From Sipunculus nudus (lineage: Eukaryota > Annelida > Sipuncula > Golfingiida > Sipunculidae): a DNA stretch of 64,000 nt. The translations under genes and the position numbers were made by a program. The stretch spans positions 63,742,019 to 63,806,018 of the forward strand of contig CM049306.1 of NCBI GenBank assembly GCA_026874595.1, written 5' to 3'. The notes beneath the pieces were generated by a model. It was not told where the DNA came from. It saw only the letters and a program-made list of their open reading frames with translations, and did not search any database. This document shows, in pieces, positions 45,266-56,957 of this stretch. Position 1 is the first letter of the stretch, and the number at the start of each line of letters is the position of its first letter.

Positions 45266-46709
45266 ACAAGGGACCAATGGGTCTTGGCACTCAGCGGTTA
45301 GTAAAGTTCTAAATATATGATTGCAAAACTAATAATCTGACAAGACTGCCATAAAAAACAGTAACAGTTTTGAGATATTATAAATATTTTATAGATGGAC
45401 AGACAGGTGGACAGAAAGGACTTATATCATTATTTCACTTTCCGGGGAATAATGCTTTTAAGTTCATATTAAACCGTATTTTTTAGCAAATCCATTTTTG
45501 CATTAATAGTTTTTATTAGATTCAGTGTTTTAATTTTACAATTTTTTTAAATTTCCAATAAAAAAATCTGAAAATATAAGTTAATTCAGAATTGTAAGTT
45601 GCATCATTATTTATCCATAGTTTGGCTCACATCATGTCAAATTATGCATACACACATATTTTATAATTTTTCAATAACAAAATGTTGAAACTGAATTTAA
45701 AAAAAAAAATTATTTTTTTTAAGATAATTTCACTTAAAAGAACATAAGCCACAACATCGCATCTTTAAGATTATTCCTTGAATCATTATTAAACAAGAGA
45801 CCCATGTGTCACTGCACTCAGCTGTTATATATGAGGCACATGCTGGTTTTGTGTGGTAATATAAGATGTATAATGAGTTGTTGGTGTTTAGCTTATATAT
45901 GATTTTTTAATAGTATCTTTGTAGACAGGGAAGAGGATTGTACTTCTGAAAATAATGAACACATGTTTGATCCTCATTTTTTTATTTTAAGTTTATATTT
46001 CCATACATATATACAATATAACATATATATCTGAATATAAAAGTTGATTCTTAATTCTAAATTGCATCATCATAAATCTCAATCTTGTCATATAAAACCA
46101 CATCATGCATACAAATGTATATTTATATATTCACATGTATATTTATATATTCACTGAGGGGTGGAGGGGAGCGATATATGAGAACTGTACCCCATGTTAC
46201 AGCAGGGGATCTCCCCCAGAGACTGTAACAAATCAGAAACCCTGGCATAGCTGACATCCAGTGTCCAGGAGAGGCCAACCTGCATCTGGACAAAGCAAGT
46301 GACTACAATAGAGCCTCAAGAAAAATTAAAAACTAGCCTAATTTTCAACCTTTTATTTTCAAATTTCAGATTTAAACCAATTAAATGCTTACATATACAT
46401 GCTGTGAAAATTAAGGTAACAGTACTCACAGGAACAAGGGACCCATGGGTCATGGCGCTCAGCTTTTATATATGATATGAAAAAAATATGATTTGGAAAT
46501 GAGGCATGTGCTGGTTTTATGTGGTAATAAAGCTGTATTATGAGTTGTTGGTGTTTAGCTTATGTAAGATTTTGATAGTACCTTTGGAGACAGGTTAGAG
46601 AATTGATGTCCTTTATATTATTTACAAACGGAGTGCTATTGTCATAAGGTTTTTGACTTGGCCAATTAATTTTATCTACATTGCAGTAGAATTACAGTCG
46701 GTCTTCAAA
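45266..46709 (+). mobile_element. Series of type I left ends without matching right ends
   Basis: Left termini at 45266 (ACAAGGGACCAATGGGTC), 45793 (ACAAGAGACCCATGTGTC) and 46434 (ACAAGGGACCCATGGGTC), each followed by partial L or N interior. Interpreted as nested or truncated insertions; their right ends were not identified. Confidence 0.55.
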
Positions 46710-47090
46710 ACAAGGGACACATGGGTCACGGCGCTCAGCTGAATGAGACAGATATAATTGTGTCACTATTGTTGTATGTAGGTGTGAAAGATTTCATTTT
46801 GACAGATGTCATTTTTTGTATTAATTATGTAGTTGAGCGGAATAGTTATATTGAAGTATCAGTATTTTAAATATGAACAAGAATGTTTCTAAAATATTGC
46901 AATGGAAATAACCAGATGTTGTAAATTGCAGAGGAAGGAAGTGGAGATTTGCAAGTATAAAAATACACATTTAATAAATCAAAATATTTATGGAAAAGCA
47001 GAAAACTTATATGTTTTGGGAAGCAGTTGTTGCTGAATTAGAGAGGAAACAGAATGTCTCAAAAAGTAGATTAAAAAAAAATAGATTAAG

Positions 47091-47405
47091 CTATGAGAAG
47101 TTGCAATATTTGATCTGAATTGAAGAATGGAGGATTGTTGCTAATAATATCTTGTGATCTGACCATGTGTTTTCTAATGTTGAAACTGCAGCATTTAAAC
47201 AGTTAGTAAAGACAAGATCTATGGTATTTCCATGGTCATTGGTTGGTTCTCTGACTAGTAGTTGACATTTAAAGAGTTGACATAATTGTGTCAATTTGGT
47301 GTTATATATTATATTAGAAATGTCAATATTGAAATCGCCCATGATCACTATAGGCAGGTTGAGGTCAACTTGAGAGACTAAAACTTTGGAGTTCAGAGAA
47401 GAAGT
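47091..47405 (-). pseudogene. AP-endonuclease (EEP) domain relic with GDFN and SDH motifs
   Basis: Minus-strand frame with LPIVIMGDFNIDIS, then PTNDHGNTIDLVFTNC and WSDHKILLATI. GDFN and SDH are the hallmark catalytic motifs of the C-terminal half of APE-type endonucleases in non-LTR retrotransposons and Helentrons. The frame continues upstream across the TA where the 1.4-kb TIR element is inserted, then degenerates. It ends without any recognised reverse-transcriptase or helicase coding nearby. A homologous relic is at 21647-21889, and a third, very decayed, near 29060-29200. Whether the source was a Helentron or a LINE cannot be decided from the motif alone; the recurrent position beside a type I terminus favours Helentron. 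Confidence 0.7.
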
Positions 47406-47407
47406 TA

Positions 47408-48800
47408 CCGTAAAATCTCCACTTAAAACCGCGGTTTAATCAAGAAATTCAAAATCTTGAAATCAGGTTGATTTCCTGAAAGCACTGTGCGGTTTATACT
47501 AGAAGGGTTTCCTGAATATCTTCCTGACAGACATCGTTTTGGGGCCGGCGAGTGGGCGATAATATAGCAACTTTCGAAGGCCGTTCTTAGCAGCAGTCTC
47601 GCATGCATGGAACCGTGTGTAAATGTATTATTTACGATTATTTGTTATTTATAAATTAGATATTTCAGAATAGTTTTCGTGTGATATATAACTTGTTATG
47701 AAATTTTGGTAATTGTCACCAAATAATACGTTTACAACAACCCTGCTGTAACACACAGCGGCCCACTTCGTTGGGCATGCTCAAGAAAAATTGAAATAAA
47801 AGCCTACTTTAAACCCATTTGCGGCATTATTTAGCAATGATTATTTGTTTAAAACGTAAAATGAATAAAGAGCTGACATCGTAAGGAGTCACACAATGGC
47901 AGACGATCGTTTTAAAATCAAGTTTGAGTGCCGCCATGTGCTGAAACGCCCCGTTATTCTGCTAAGAATATTTTGAACGGCTGTACGCGGTGGGTGGTAA
48001 ACAGAACAGCCACCTATTTCGTCCCAGCGTGCCTTGCGTGAACACTGCCTTGACAAAATGGCTCCCCACACGGAAACTTTCTTCAGGAAAAAAAACTTGC
48101 TTACCCCGACTGGCCACTTTTATTTTACCTTAAAATCACTCGTTGTCAAGCGTCATGTTTCCTTTACGTGCGTATCTCGACAAGGTAAATTCAATTACTT
48201 TGATATTTAGTTAAGTTGACCAGCGATGTTTTCAAACGCGCCAGCAAATTGTGACATGGAGCGATGTCAACGTAGATGTGACGATGATAATACCGAAGTA
48301 ACTGGTATGAAAATGATTTGAATCTTCCGAGTAATTCCAGAAAATGGAATTTTCATCAAACATTTTTAGAATTAAAATATACAGTGACTTGAAATGGATC
48401 AGCAGAATATTTTTTCCAAAATATAATGACAAATCAGTAGCAAACATGAATACGGCACGGAATATAAAATCTGTATAAACAGGCAGAGGTTCACCGGCCC
48501 TTACGTCTTCCCAAACTTCATGCTTGAGTGACCCTGCAAAAAAAGTGTTATGATGTGTTTAAATAAAATGTCCAAGGAATTTAAAAGTGGACAGGAATGG
48601 CCGAGTCGCAACCTACGCGTGTTCATTTCTAGATGATAGCTTGATTGTGTCTTTTTTCAAATCATTCCGTAGCGAAACTTGGTGCGGTTTGTAAGGGGGG
48701 TTCTTAGTATTTGAGCCCCTCGCGATGTCTCACCTGGAATTTCGGCGAAGTCTGGGTGCGGTTTTAATCGGAAGTGCGGTTTTAAGTGGAGATTTTACGG
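47408..48800. mobile_element. 1.4-kb TIR element with TA target duplication (Tc1/mariner or pogo-like, non-autonomous)
   Basis: Terminal inverted repeats of about 25 bp, CCGTAAAATCTCCACTTAAA then ACCGC, flanked by TA on both sides (47406-47407, 48801-48802), as in Tc1/mariner/pogo elements. Interior is more GC-rich than its surroundings and has no transposase frame. Inserted into the endonuclease relic of N3. Confidence 0.75.
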
Positions 48801-49010
48801 TACTGATGGGACATGCAGGTGACCCATAGAGGAAAACAATCTGAAGTGACTGAGTCTAAGTGTGAATATAGAGAAGAGATGACTCAAAATCTGGTGTTGT
48901 GTGGTGGTGAAGGGTTTATGGGGACTCAGCTGTTTGACCTGATTGGGGGGGATGAGAGTTTAAAAACACCTTTGTAACTCTGTATATTTATTTCTTTATT
49001 TACCAGTTAT

Positions 49011-50868
49011 AAATTTTATGCAGTTGCCAGAAGAATATTGTCCTAAACAAATACTCAGTGGCAGGGAGTGAGGAAAGTTACAACACCTTTGCATAAACAT
49101 ACAGGATACAAAATTTAATCTTACAGGTAAAAAAAGTATTATTCATAATTATTGAATATTTAAAAACAGACAGAGAGATAGAAAAATAAAGCAAATCACT
49201 TTAATTCCCATTCTACTGAGGCAGAAAAATACTGAACGAATGTTTGCATTAGGTCCTCATTTTTTTTATTACATCAATTTTTTGTTAAGGGAAATTTTGG
49301 ACAAAATATATAAATTTTACTATAAATTTACAGTATATATCAATTATATTTGAAAATTCAAGTTGATTAACAATTCTAAATTGCATCAACATTTACAGTT
49401 AATCTGCTCAGTCAACATCACATTATATACACAGATGTATTTATTTTTTCTTAAAATATTTTTTTTAATTTGCAAAATAATAAATATCTTAAAATAACAC
49501 CTGATTCAGGAAAAGTTGTATACATTGGATCGGAAACAGCAATGCAATTAAAGTATGTAACTAATGCAACATATCTGTTTGTGGGGGGGGGGGGGGGGGG
49601 AGGGGGAGGTCAGGGTTGCCATGTGATTCTACATATATGACAGCAGTGTTGCATCACATATAAGTTTACCCAGGCAAGGCTGTAGGGACCAGACATGGCT
49701 GGTCTGGAGGTTCAAAATGAAAATACATTAGAGCCTCAGAAAAACTTCAATAACTAGAACAATTTTTAAGCTTTTACTTTGAAATTTCAGAATTTAACAG
49801 ATTAAATCTATTATATTGACTGTGAAAAGTAAATCAAATGTTCTTACAAGAAAGAAACATGCCATGGTCAAACTTGGGCAAAATTTAAGGTACCAAATTA
49901 ATATTTTTGCTAATATTTAAAAACATTTAACAGATTTTGATCTAATTTTTGGTATTCAATTAAACTAAAGTTGTATTACTGAAAAAAGTCCCTAGGTTTA
50001 ACATTTTTGGTCTTAAGTGACCAAATATCTTCCCCGATTTTTTTACAAAGTCCATTATGTTTGGGCCCATAACTTTTTAAATTATATAATACAGACTTAA
50101 TTTCTGACATATATATAGGAATTATATAGAGGAATATTTATGGTAAATATGAAGAAAACCAGATGAGTGGTTTTGATATTAGGCAGTCCTGAAGTATAAA
50201 AATAGATATTTAATAGAAACACAGATGTATTAAATTTTTTCTAAAAATATATTTTTAAAATTTGCAAAAAAATAAATATCTGAAAATAACACTTGATTCA
50301 AGATTGGAAAAGTTGTATACATTGGATCGAAACAGCAATCGGTTAAAGAATGAAAGTAATGCAACATATCTTGCTGGGTGGGGGGGGGGGGGGCGGGAAT
50401 TGCCACATGTAATTCTACATTTGTAAAAGCAGTGTTGCATCACTAACAGGTTTACCCAGACAAGACTGTAGGGACCAGACATTGCTGGTCTGGAGGTTCA
50501 AAATGTAAATACATTAGAGCCTCAGAAAAACTTCAATAACTAGAATAATTTTTAAGCTTTTACTCTCAAATTTCAGAATTTAACAGATTAAATCTATATA
50601 TATACTGACTGTGAAAAGTAAATGTTCTTACAAGAATAAAACGTGCCATGGTCAAACTTGGCCAAAATTTAAGGTACCAATTTTATATTTTTCCCAATAT
50701 TTAAAAAAATTTAACAGATTTTGATCTAATTTTTGGTATACAATTAAATTTTGATTAATTGAAGTTGTATTACTGAAAAAAAGTCCCTAGCTTTAACCCT
50801 TTTTATCTTAAGTGACTCTCCTTATTTTTTACAAAGTCCATTTTGTTTCTGCCCATAACTTTTTTAAA
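49011..50868 (+). repeat. N/L-type interior with a ~790-bp internal tandem duplication
   Basis: ACAGATGTATT..AATAAATATCT at about 49430 recurs at 50218, and each copy proceeds through a poly-G tract (49583-49600; 50381-50392), GGGACCAGACAT(G/T)GCTGGTCTGG and an L-type interior. The second copy is interrupted at CATAACTTTTTTAAA by A2. Confidence 0.65.
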
Positions 50869-52614
50869 CTAGAATACGGGTAGTCGACAAGCGACTGTGT
50901 ATCCGCCTAAATCAGAGTGGAACGGGTGAAGTGAGGCATGGATTAAGTGGCAAGGGGAAATAGAGTGAAGTGTTGCATATTAGCATGGATGTCTGCAGCC
51001 AAATTGTGTATGAAGGTTGCCCCCCCTACCACAAAATCCAGAAAGCCGTCCAAGTTGTATACATATGCAAAATTTAAGGCAGATAAGTCAAACCACTACA
51101 TGTATATGAGTGATTTTAGCCCATGGCAGACAATCAGATGGACGCTGAGCAAAAATGGTTGCAGGTGACGGCACCAGTTTTGCGTATGATAAAGAGCTAT
51201 GTGAGAACTATACACATGCAAAACTTTGGCCCAATCGGTCAAACGGTTCCCAAGATATGAGCTTGGATGTCTGCTGCATGAACTAGAATGCAGGTGGCGC
51301 CACCTGTCATAAAATCAAGAGAGCTGTCAGGGATGTATAAACCTGCAAAATTTTAGCCAGATATGTCAAACCACTGCCGAGATATGAGTGATTTTATCCC
51401 ATGGCAGACAAACAGACAGGAGCTGTGCAAAATGGCTGCAGGTGACGCCACCAGTTTTGCGTATGATAAAGAGCTATGTGAGATCTATACACATGCAAAA
51501 TTTTGGCCCAATCGGTCAAACGGTTCCCGAGATATGAGCTTGGATGTCTGCAGCGTAAACGTGAATGTAGGTGGCGCCACCTGTCATAAAATCAGAAAAG
51601 CTATCCAGGATGTATACGCATGCCGAATTTCAGGTGAATTAGTCAAGTCACTGCAGAGATATGAGTGATTTTAACCCAAGGCAGACGAACAGATGGACAC
51701 TGTGCAAACATGGTTGCAGGTGGCACCACCATTTTTTGTGTATGTTATAAAGCTCTCCAAGGGCTACATTTGTGCAAAAAAATTTTCCTGATCGGTCAAA
51801 CGGTTCCCAAGATATGAGCTTGGATGTCTGCAGCGTAAACATGAATGTAGGTGGCGCCACCTGTCACAAAATCCGAAAAGCTATCCAGGATGTATACGCA
51901 TGCCAAATTTCAGGTGAATTAGTCAAGTCACTGCAGAGATATGAGTGATTTTAACCCAAGGCAGATGAACAGATGGACACTGTGCAAACATGGTTGCAGG
52001 TGGCGCCACCATTTTTTGTGTATGTTATAAAGCTCTCCAAGGGCTACATTTGTGCAAAAAAATTTTCCTGATCGGTCAAACGGTTCCCGAGATATGAGCT
52101 TGGATGTCTGCAGCGTAAACGTGAATGTAGGTGGCGCCAGTTGTCACAAAATCAGAAAAGCTATCCAGTATGTATACACATGCCAAATTTCAGGTGAATT
52201 AGTCAAGTCACTGCAGAGATATGAGTGATTTTAACCCAAGGCAGACGAACAGATGGACTCTGTGCAAACATGGTTGCAGGTGGCGCCACCATTTTTTGTG
52301 TATGTTATAAAGCTCTCCAAGGGCTACATTTGTGCAAAAAAATTTTCCTGATCCGTCAAACAGTTCCCGAGATATGTGGGTTTATGTGTGGAAACAGACG
52401 CACAAACGGACGCAGAGTGCAGAGGAAAGGTCAGAGGTCAAAACAAAATCGGGGCGCAGCAGTGCAAGTGACCCGAACATAATCCCAGGTTTCGTAAAAT
52501 TCCGCCCAGCGGTTACGGAGGAGTTCTCCAGACACCTACGCGGCCGCCGCGGCGGCTGCGGCGGAGTGCAGCTGAAAACATAGTATCCACAAAACTCTGT
52601 TTTGGCGGATACAA
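50869..52614 (+). mobile_element. Complete type II element A2 (1.75 kb), palindrome-module array
   Basis: Starts CTAGAATACGGGT with hairpin AGTCG-ACAAG-CGACT and TGTATCCGCCTAAATCAGAG; ends with the inverse ACTCTGTTTTGGCGGATACA + A. Flanks TTTTTTAAA | TTAAATAATAC match the uninterrupted L interior (35300-35325). Interior is a tandem array of alternating modules (about 140 bp each) with perfect GGTGGCGCCACC at 51293, 51570, 51850, 51999 and 52279. A GC-rich stretch (GGCCGCCGCGGCGGCTGCGG) precedes the tail. Non-coding. Confidence 0.8.
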
Positions 52615-53454
52615 TTAAATAATACTGACTAAATTACTGGCACGTACATAGGAACTAAATAGAGGAAACAGTAAAAGTTTTGAGATACTGTGATGCATAT
52701 AAAAAATTTACAGATGGACAGGCAGTGGACAGAATGGACTAATACCTTTATTTCACTTTCAAGGAAATAATGCATTTAAGTTGATATGTAAGCCTATTTT
52801 TTTAGCATATCCACTTTTTCCATTAATAGTTTTAAATCTGATTCATTTTTTTATTGACAAGTTTTATAAATTTGTAATTAAACAACTGAAAATATAAGTT
52901 AAAATATTAGAATTCTAACTTGCAATCATTATATATCCAGAGTGTAGCTCATATTGGGTCATATTATGCATACACATATATTTTATTATTTTTAAATCAC
53001 AAATGTTTAAACTGAATTTAAAAGAAAAAATGCCACAACATGTCATCTACAAGATTATTCCTTGAATCACTATTAAAAAGTTTTGCACACTGGAGTTTTC
53101 AGTACATGCTTATTATTCACCAAAATAAAATAAAAGATTCAGTAAATTTGATAAAATAAAAACATCTTTTCAAATAAAGTATACACACTTTTGGTTGAAT
53201 GAGGGACAAACAATATCATTATGCTAATTACAATCTCAGCTATAATTTATAACTGGAATTAATAGTCAATTTCAAACCTGGTGAAGTTTTTACTCTTCTG
53301 AAGTAAGGAATTACTTATCTGATGAACATCCACACTTTCATTGCAATACACCACTTTGTGGACACTATTAAATGTGCACTTTAATCATTGTTACCCTGGT
53401 GGTACAATACAAAATCTAAAATGTAGCATAACCATGAATAAAATAAAATACAGA
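52615..53454 (+). repeat. Type I interior (host of L3)
   Basis: 52615-52700 completes the L interior interrupted by A2; from 52909 it matches 9409-9902. The unbroken GGTACAATACAAAATCT marks the empty site of the 9903-12849 TIR element. Confidence 0.6.
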
Positions 53455-56056
53455 ACAAGGGACCTATGGGTCACGACGCTCAGCTGTTATATATGATAAA
53501 AAAATATTATTTAGAAATGAGGCACATGCTGGTTTTGTGTGGTAATAAATATAAGCTGTATTATGAGTTGTTGTTGTTTAGCTTATGTATGATTTTGATA
53601 GTACCTATGGAGACAGGGAAGAGGATTGATTTCATTTATTTTATTAACAAATGGAGTACTATTGTCACACAAATTTTGACTTGGCCATATAACTTATAAG
53701 CAGAACATATAATATAAGAGTTTAACTATTTATTAAAAAAAATACAAATATTGTCCCAAATATAATTTTTATTAAAAATAATAAGAGAATCATATGATTT
53801 TTTAAAATGAAATATAACTGATATGATTATTAAAATAATATTAAAGAATATATTCATGAATGCATTCATGAATACATTTTGAAAGTATTTGCACGAGTAT
53901 TCATATATTTTCATTTTTACCTGAATTCCCATTCTTTATGCAAGAGTTTTATAATGGAGTACAAAATCATATTCGTATTTAAATACAATAACAAAGTATT
54001 TGCACCATGTCTGGAATTTATTCAGTTTTCACCAAACAATGATGTTGAGAATCCAGAATATACAAAATTCACACATTTAAATAATGATCATAAGTACCTG
54101 GTTTTATGGCTTTTATTTATATTAAAAAATAACTGTAAAAAATTCATTTTGGACTAATTTCACATCAATGTACACACTAAACACAGCAGGAATCTAGATT
54201 AATATTATCAACTGCATCTTTGTCTAATATCCTTCATATGATCCCTAATAATTAGTAATGAATAATATGATTTACTTCTTTATCATTAAAATTGAACTGA
54301 AAAATGCCATAGGTGACTGCATGGTGTTATTTGGAATATGTGACATTCTACCCATCGATACAAGATTCTTATATCATCAGTAACTGCAAGTTAATTTCCT
54401 GTTATTATAAACTAACAAATTACTTTTCTATTTTTTTAAAATTTATTATTAAAAACCAATAAAAATTTATTAATTTATTGTTTTTTGTTATGTTCTTGGT
54501 TAAAACTACTAGATGAGTTGGGTTGGACACCTGGATCAACTGTGGCTTGCCATAAGCTGCCTGGATTCCATGTATGCCTGCCTCAAGCGTGCATAATTTA
54601 ATGAAAGGTCAACAAGGTCAACATACAGGTGACTCAAGAGGGGCTGGAGAGAGCCAAAGTCTGACAAGGTCTCATAAAAAACATTAATAAAAGCTACAAT
54701 GTTTGGCCAATTTCTTTCAGCTTTCTAAACTAAAAAGCTGAAATGCTTATGTGTGCATGATATGAAAATTATATCAACAGTGCTCACAGGAAACAAACGT
54801 GCCATGGTCACAGTTGGGCAAAATTTAAGGTACTAATTTTATATTTAAACTAAATAAAATTTGAAAAATTCAGAACTAATTTTGGGTATTCAATTGAATC
54901 TTGATTTAATAATGTTACATCCCTGACAAAAAAATCTCTAGCTTCAGCAATGCTCTTGTTAAGGGAGTAAATATATTTCTTGATTTTTTACAAAGTACAT
55001 TATGTTTGGGCCCATAACTTAAAACAATTACACTATACTGACATAATTCTGGCATGTGCATAGAGATGGAAAAATATGTACATATATTATTTATGATAAA
55101 AGTCAGATTAGTGGTTTTGATATTAGGCAGTCTTGAAGTGTAACAATGGGTTTTTAATGGAAAAATGAAGTTTTTCATTAATATCTCGAATGTCCTAGTG
55201 ACCAAATTCTTGGCATGGTAGGGCATTTTGGAGACATCTAACTGTATGCCGAATTTAAGGAACTTAGAGCTGAAGCTGGGGAGCTGAGCTCTTGCAAACT
55301 GCATAACACTAGCTTGATGTAAACAATATGTTACATGGTGCTTGAAAACTTGATTAAATTCTACAGTTATTGATCAACTGGTTTCAAATTTTTGGTGTAA
55401 ACAGTTGAAATGCTAACAAAAACATGCTGTGAAAATTAAATCCACAGTACTTACAGGAAAAAAACGTGCCATGGTCAAAGTTGGGCAAAATTTAAGGTAC
55501 CAATTTTTTATTTTTATTAATATTTTAAAAAATTTAAAAGATTTTCATCTAATTTTGGGTATACAATTTAATTTTGATTAATTAAAGTTATATTACTGGA
55601 AAAAAGGTCCATAGCATTAACATTTTTTGTGTTAAGTGATCAAATATCTTTTCTGATTTTTTACAAAATGCATTATGTTTGGGCCCATAACTTTTTTAAA
55701 TTAAATAATACAGACATAATTTCTGGCATGTACAAAGGAACTATATAGAGGAATATTTATGGTAAATATGAGGTAAAACAGATGAGTGGTTTTGATATAA
55801 GGCAGTCCTGAAGTGTGAAAATAGGTTTTTAATAAAAAATTGAGGTTTTTCCTTAATTTCTCAAAGGAACAAAGTTGCAAACACCCAGTTTTCGGCTTGG
55901 TAGGAGATCTTGGGGACATCTAACATTATGCCGAATTTTGGATTCCTAGGTCTTACGGTTTCAAAACGTGCCACATCTACGGACGGCAAACAGACGGACG
56001 GACAACGGACAATGGACCACGACTATAGCTCAGATGACTTATAGTCAGCTGAGCTA
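53455..56056 (+). mobile_element. Complete type I element L3 (2.6 kb), near-identical to L2
   Basis: Left end ACAAGGGACCTATGGGTCAC, right end ..TATAGTCAGCTGAGCTA after GGACGG repeats (55979-56009). The empty site reads AAATACAGAAAATTATAAC at 12893-12911, versus AAATACAGA | AAAATTATAAC around L3, so the element inserted in a short A tract with no clear target duplication. Confidence 0.8.
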
Positions 56057-56957
56057 AAAATTATAACATTCATCTAGTTAATGCACCGTCTGTGGGGGTG
56101 GGGGGGGGGGGGTGGGGGAGGGAGTGCAGGGCAGTGGGGAAGCCTGCTAGTAGTGGCCAAGCTGAGCCTGAGGCAAGCTGCCTGGGGTGGGTTACATAAT
56201 GCAAGTGATGGCTGTTCTACTAGGTGGGCCAGATGTAAACAACACTTGACATGGTGTATGAAAACTTGAATAAAAGCTACTCTTTTCAATCAATTCCTTT
56301 GAAATTTCAGATTTTAAATGATTAAATCCTTATGTATATATGTTGTGAAAATTAAATCAACAGTACTTACAGGGAAAAAACGTGCCATTCCCAAAGTTGG
56401 ACAAAATTTAAGGTATTAATTTTTTATTTATGCTTATAACTTGAAAATTTTGCAAAATTCAGATCTAATTTTGAGTAAATAATTGAATCTTGAATAAATA
56501 AAGTTATATTCCTGAAAAAAAAGTCTCCAGCTTCAGCAATTCTCATGTTAGGTGAGTAAATATATTTCCTGATTTTTTAAAAATTGCATTATATTTGGGC
56601 CAATAACTTCAAAATAATACCCAATACTGACCTAATTTTTGGTATGTTCATAGAAAATGTATGGAAGAATATGAATATTAAATATGACCAAGAACAGATC
56701 AGTGGTTTTGATATTAGGCACCCTTGAAGTGTAACAATGGCTTTTTTATGGAAAACGGAGGTTTTTCCTTAATATCTCAAAGGAACGAAGTCCTAATGAC
56801 CCAATTTTCGGTATGGTAGGCGATTTTGGGAACATCTAATGGTATGCAAAATTTTGGATTCGTAGGTCCAACGGTTTTAAAATGTGCCCTGTTAACGGAC
56901 GGACGGACGGACCACAACTATAGCTCAGATGACTTATAGTCAGCTGAGCTAAAAATT
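56057..56957 (+). repeat. Right part of the type I host element of L3
   Basis: Resumes ATTATAACATTCATCTAG, passes a G-rich tract (56092-56119), then a type I interior and GGACGGACGGACGG (56895-56912) to the hairpin ..TATAGTCAGCTGAGCTA at about 56953. Confidence 0.65.

Larger units (their letters stand above)
46710..49010 (+). mobile_element. Type I element N3 with endonuclease relic, interrupted by a TIR element
   Basis: Left end ACAAGGGACACATGGGTCAC with GCTCAGCTGAATG. Carries the best-preserved minus-strand endonuclease coding (47091-47405), split by the TIR element at 47408-48800, and continues past 48803. Right boundary not defined. Confidence 0.55.

Noticed and set aside
47091-47405. 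Intact LINE
   Set aside because: Only part of the endonuclease remains; no reverse transcriptase, no 3' tail and the frame is interrupted by a TIR element.
53466-53699. A ~77-residue frame starting at the ATGGG of the L left end, similar in L1, L3 and L4
   Set aside because: It is broken in L2, begins within the terminal palindrome, matches no known domain and its conservation follows from recent copy similarity.
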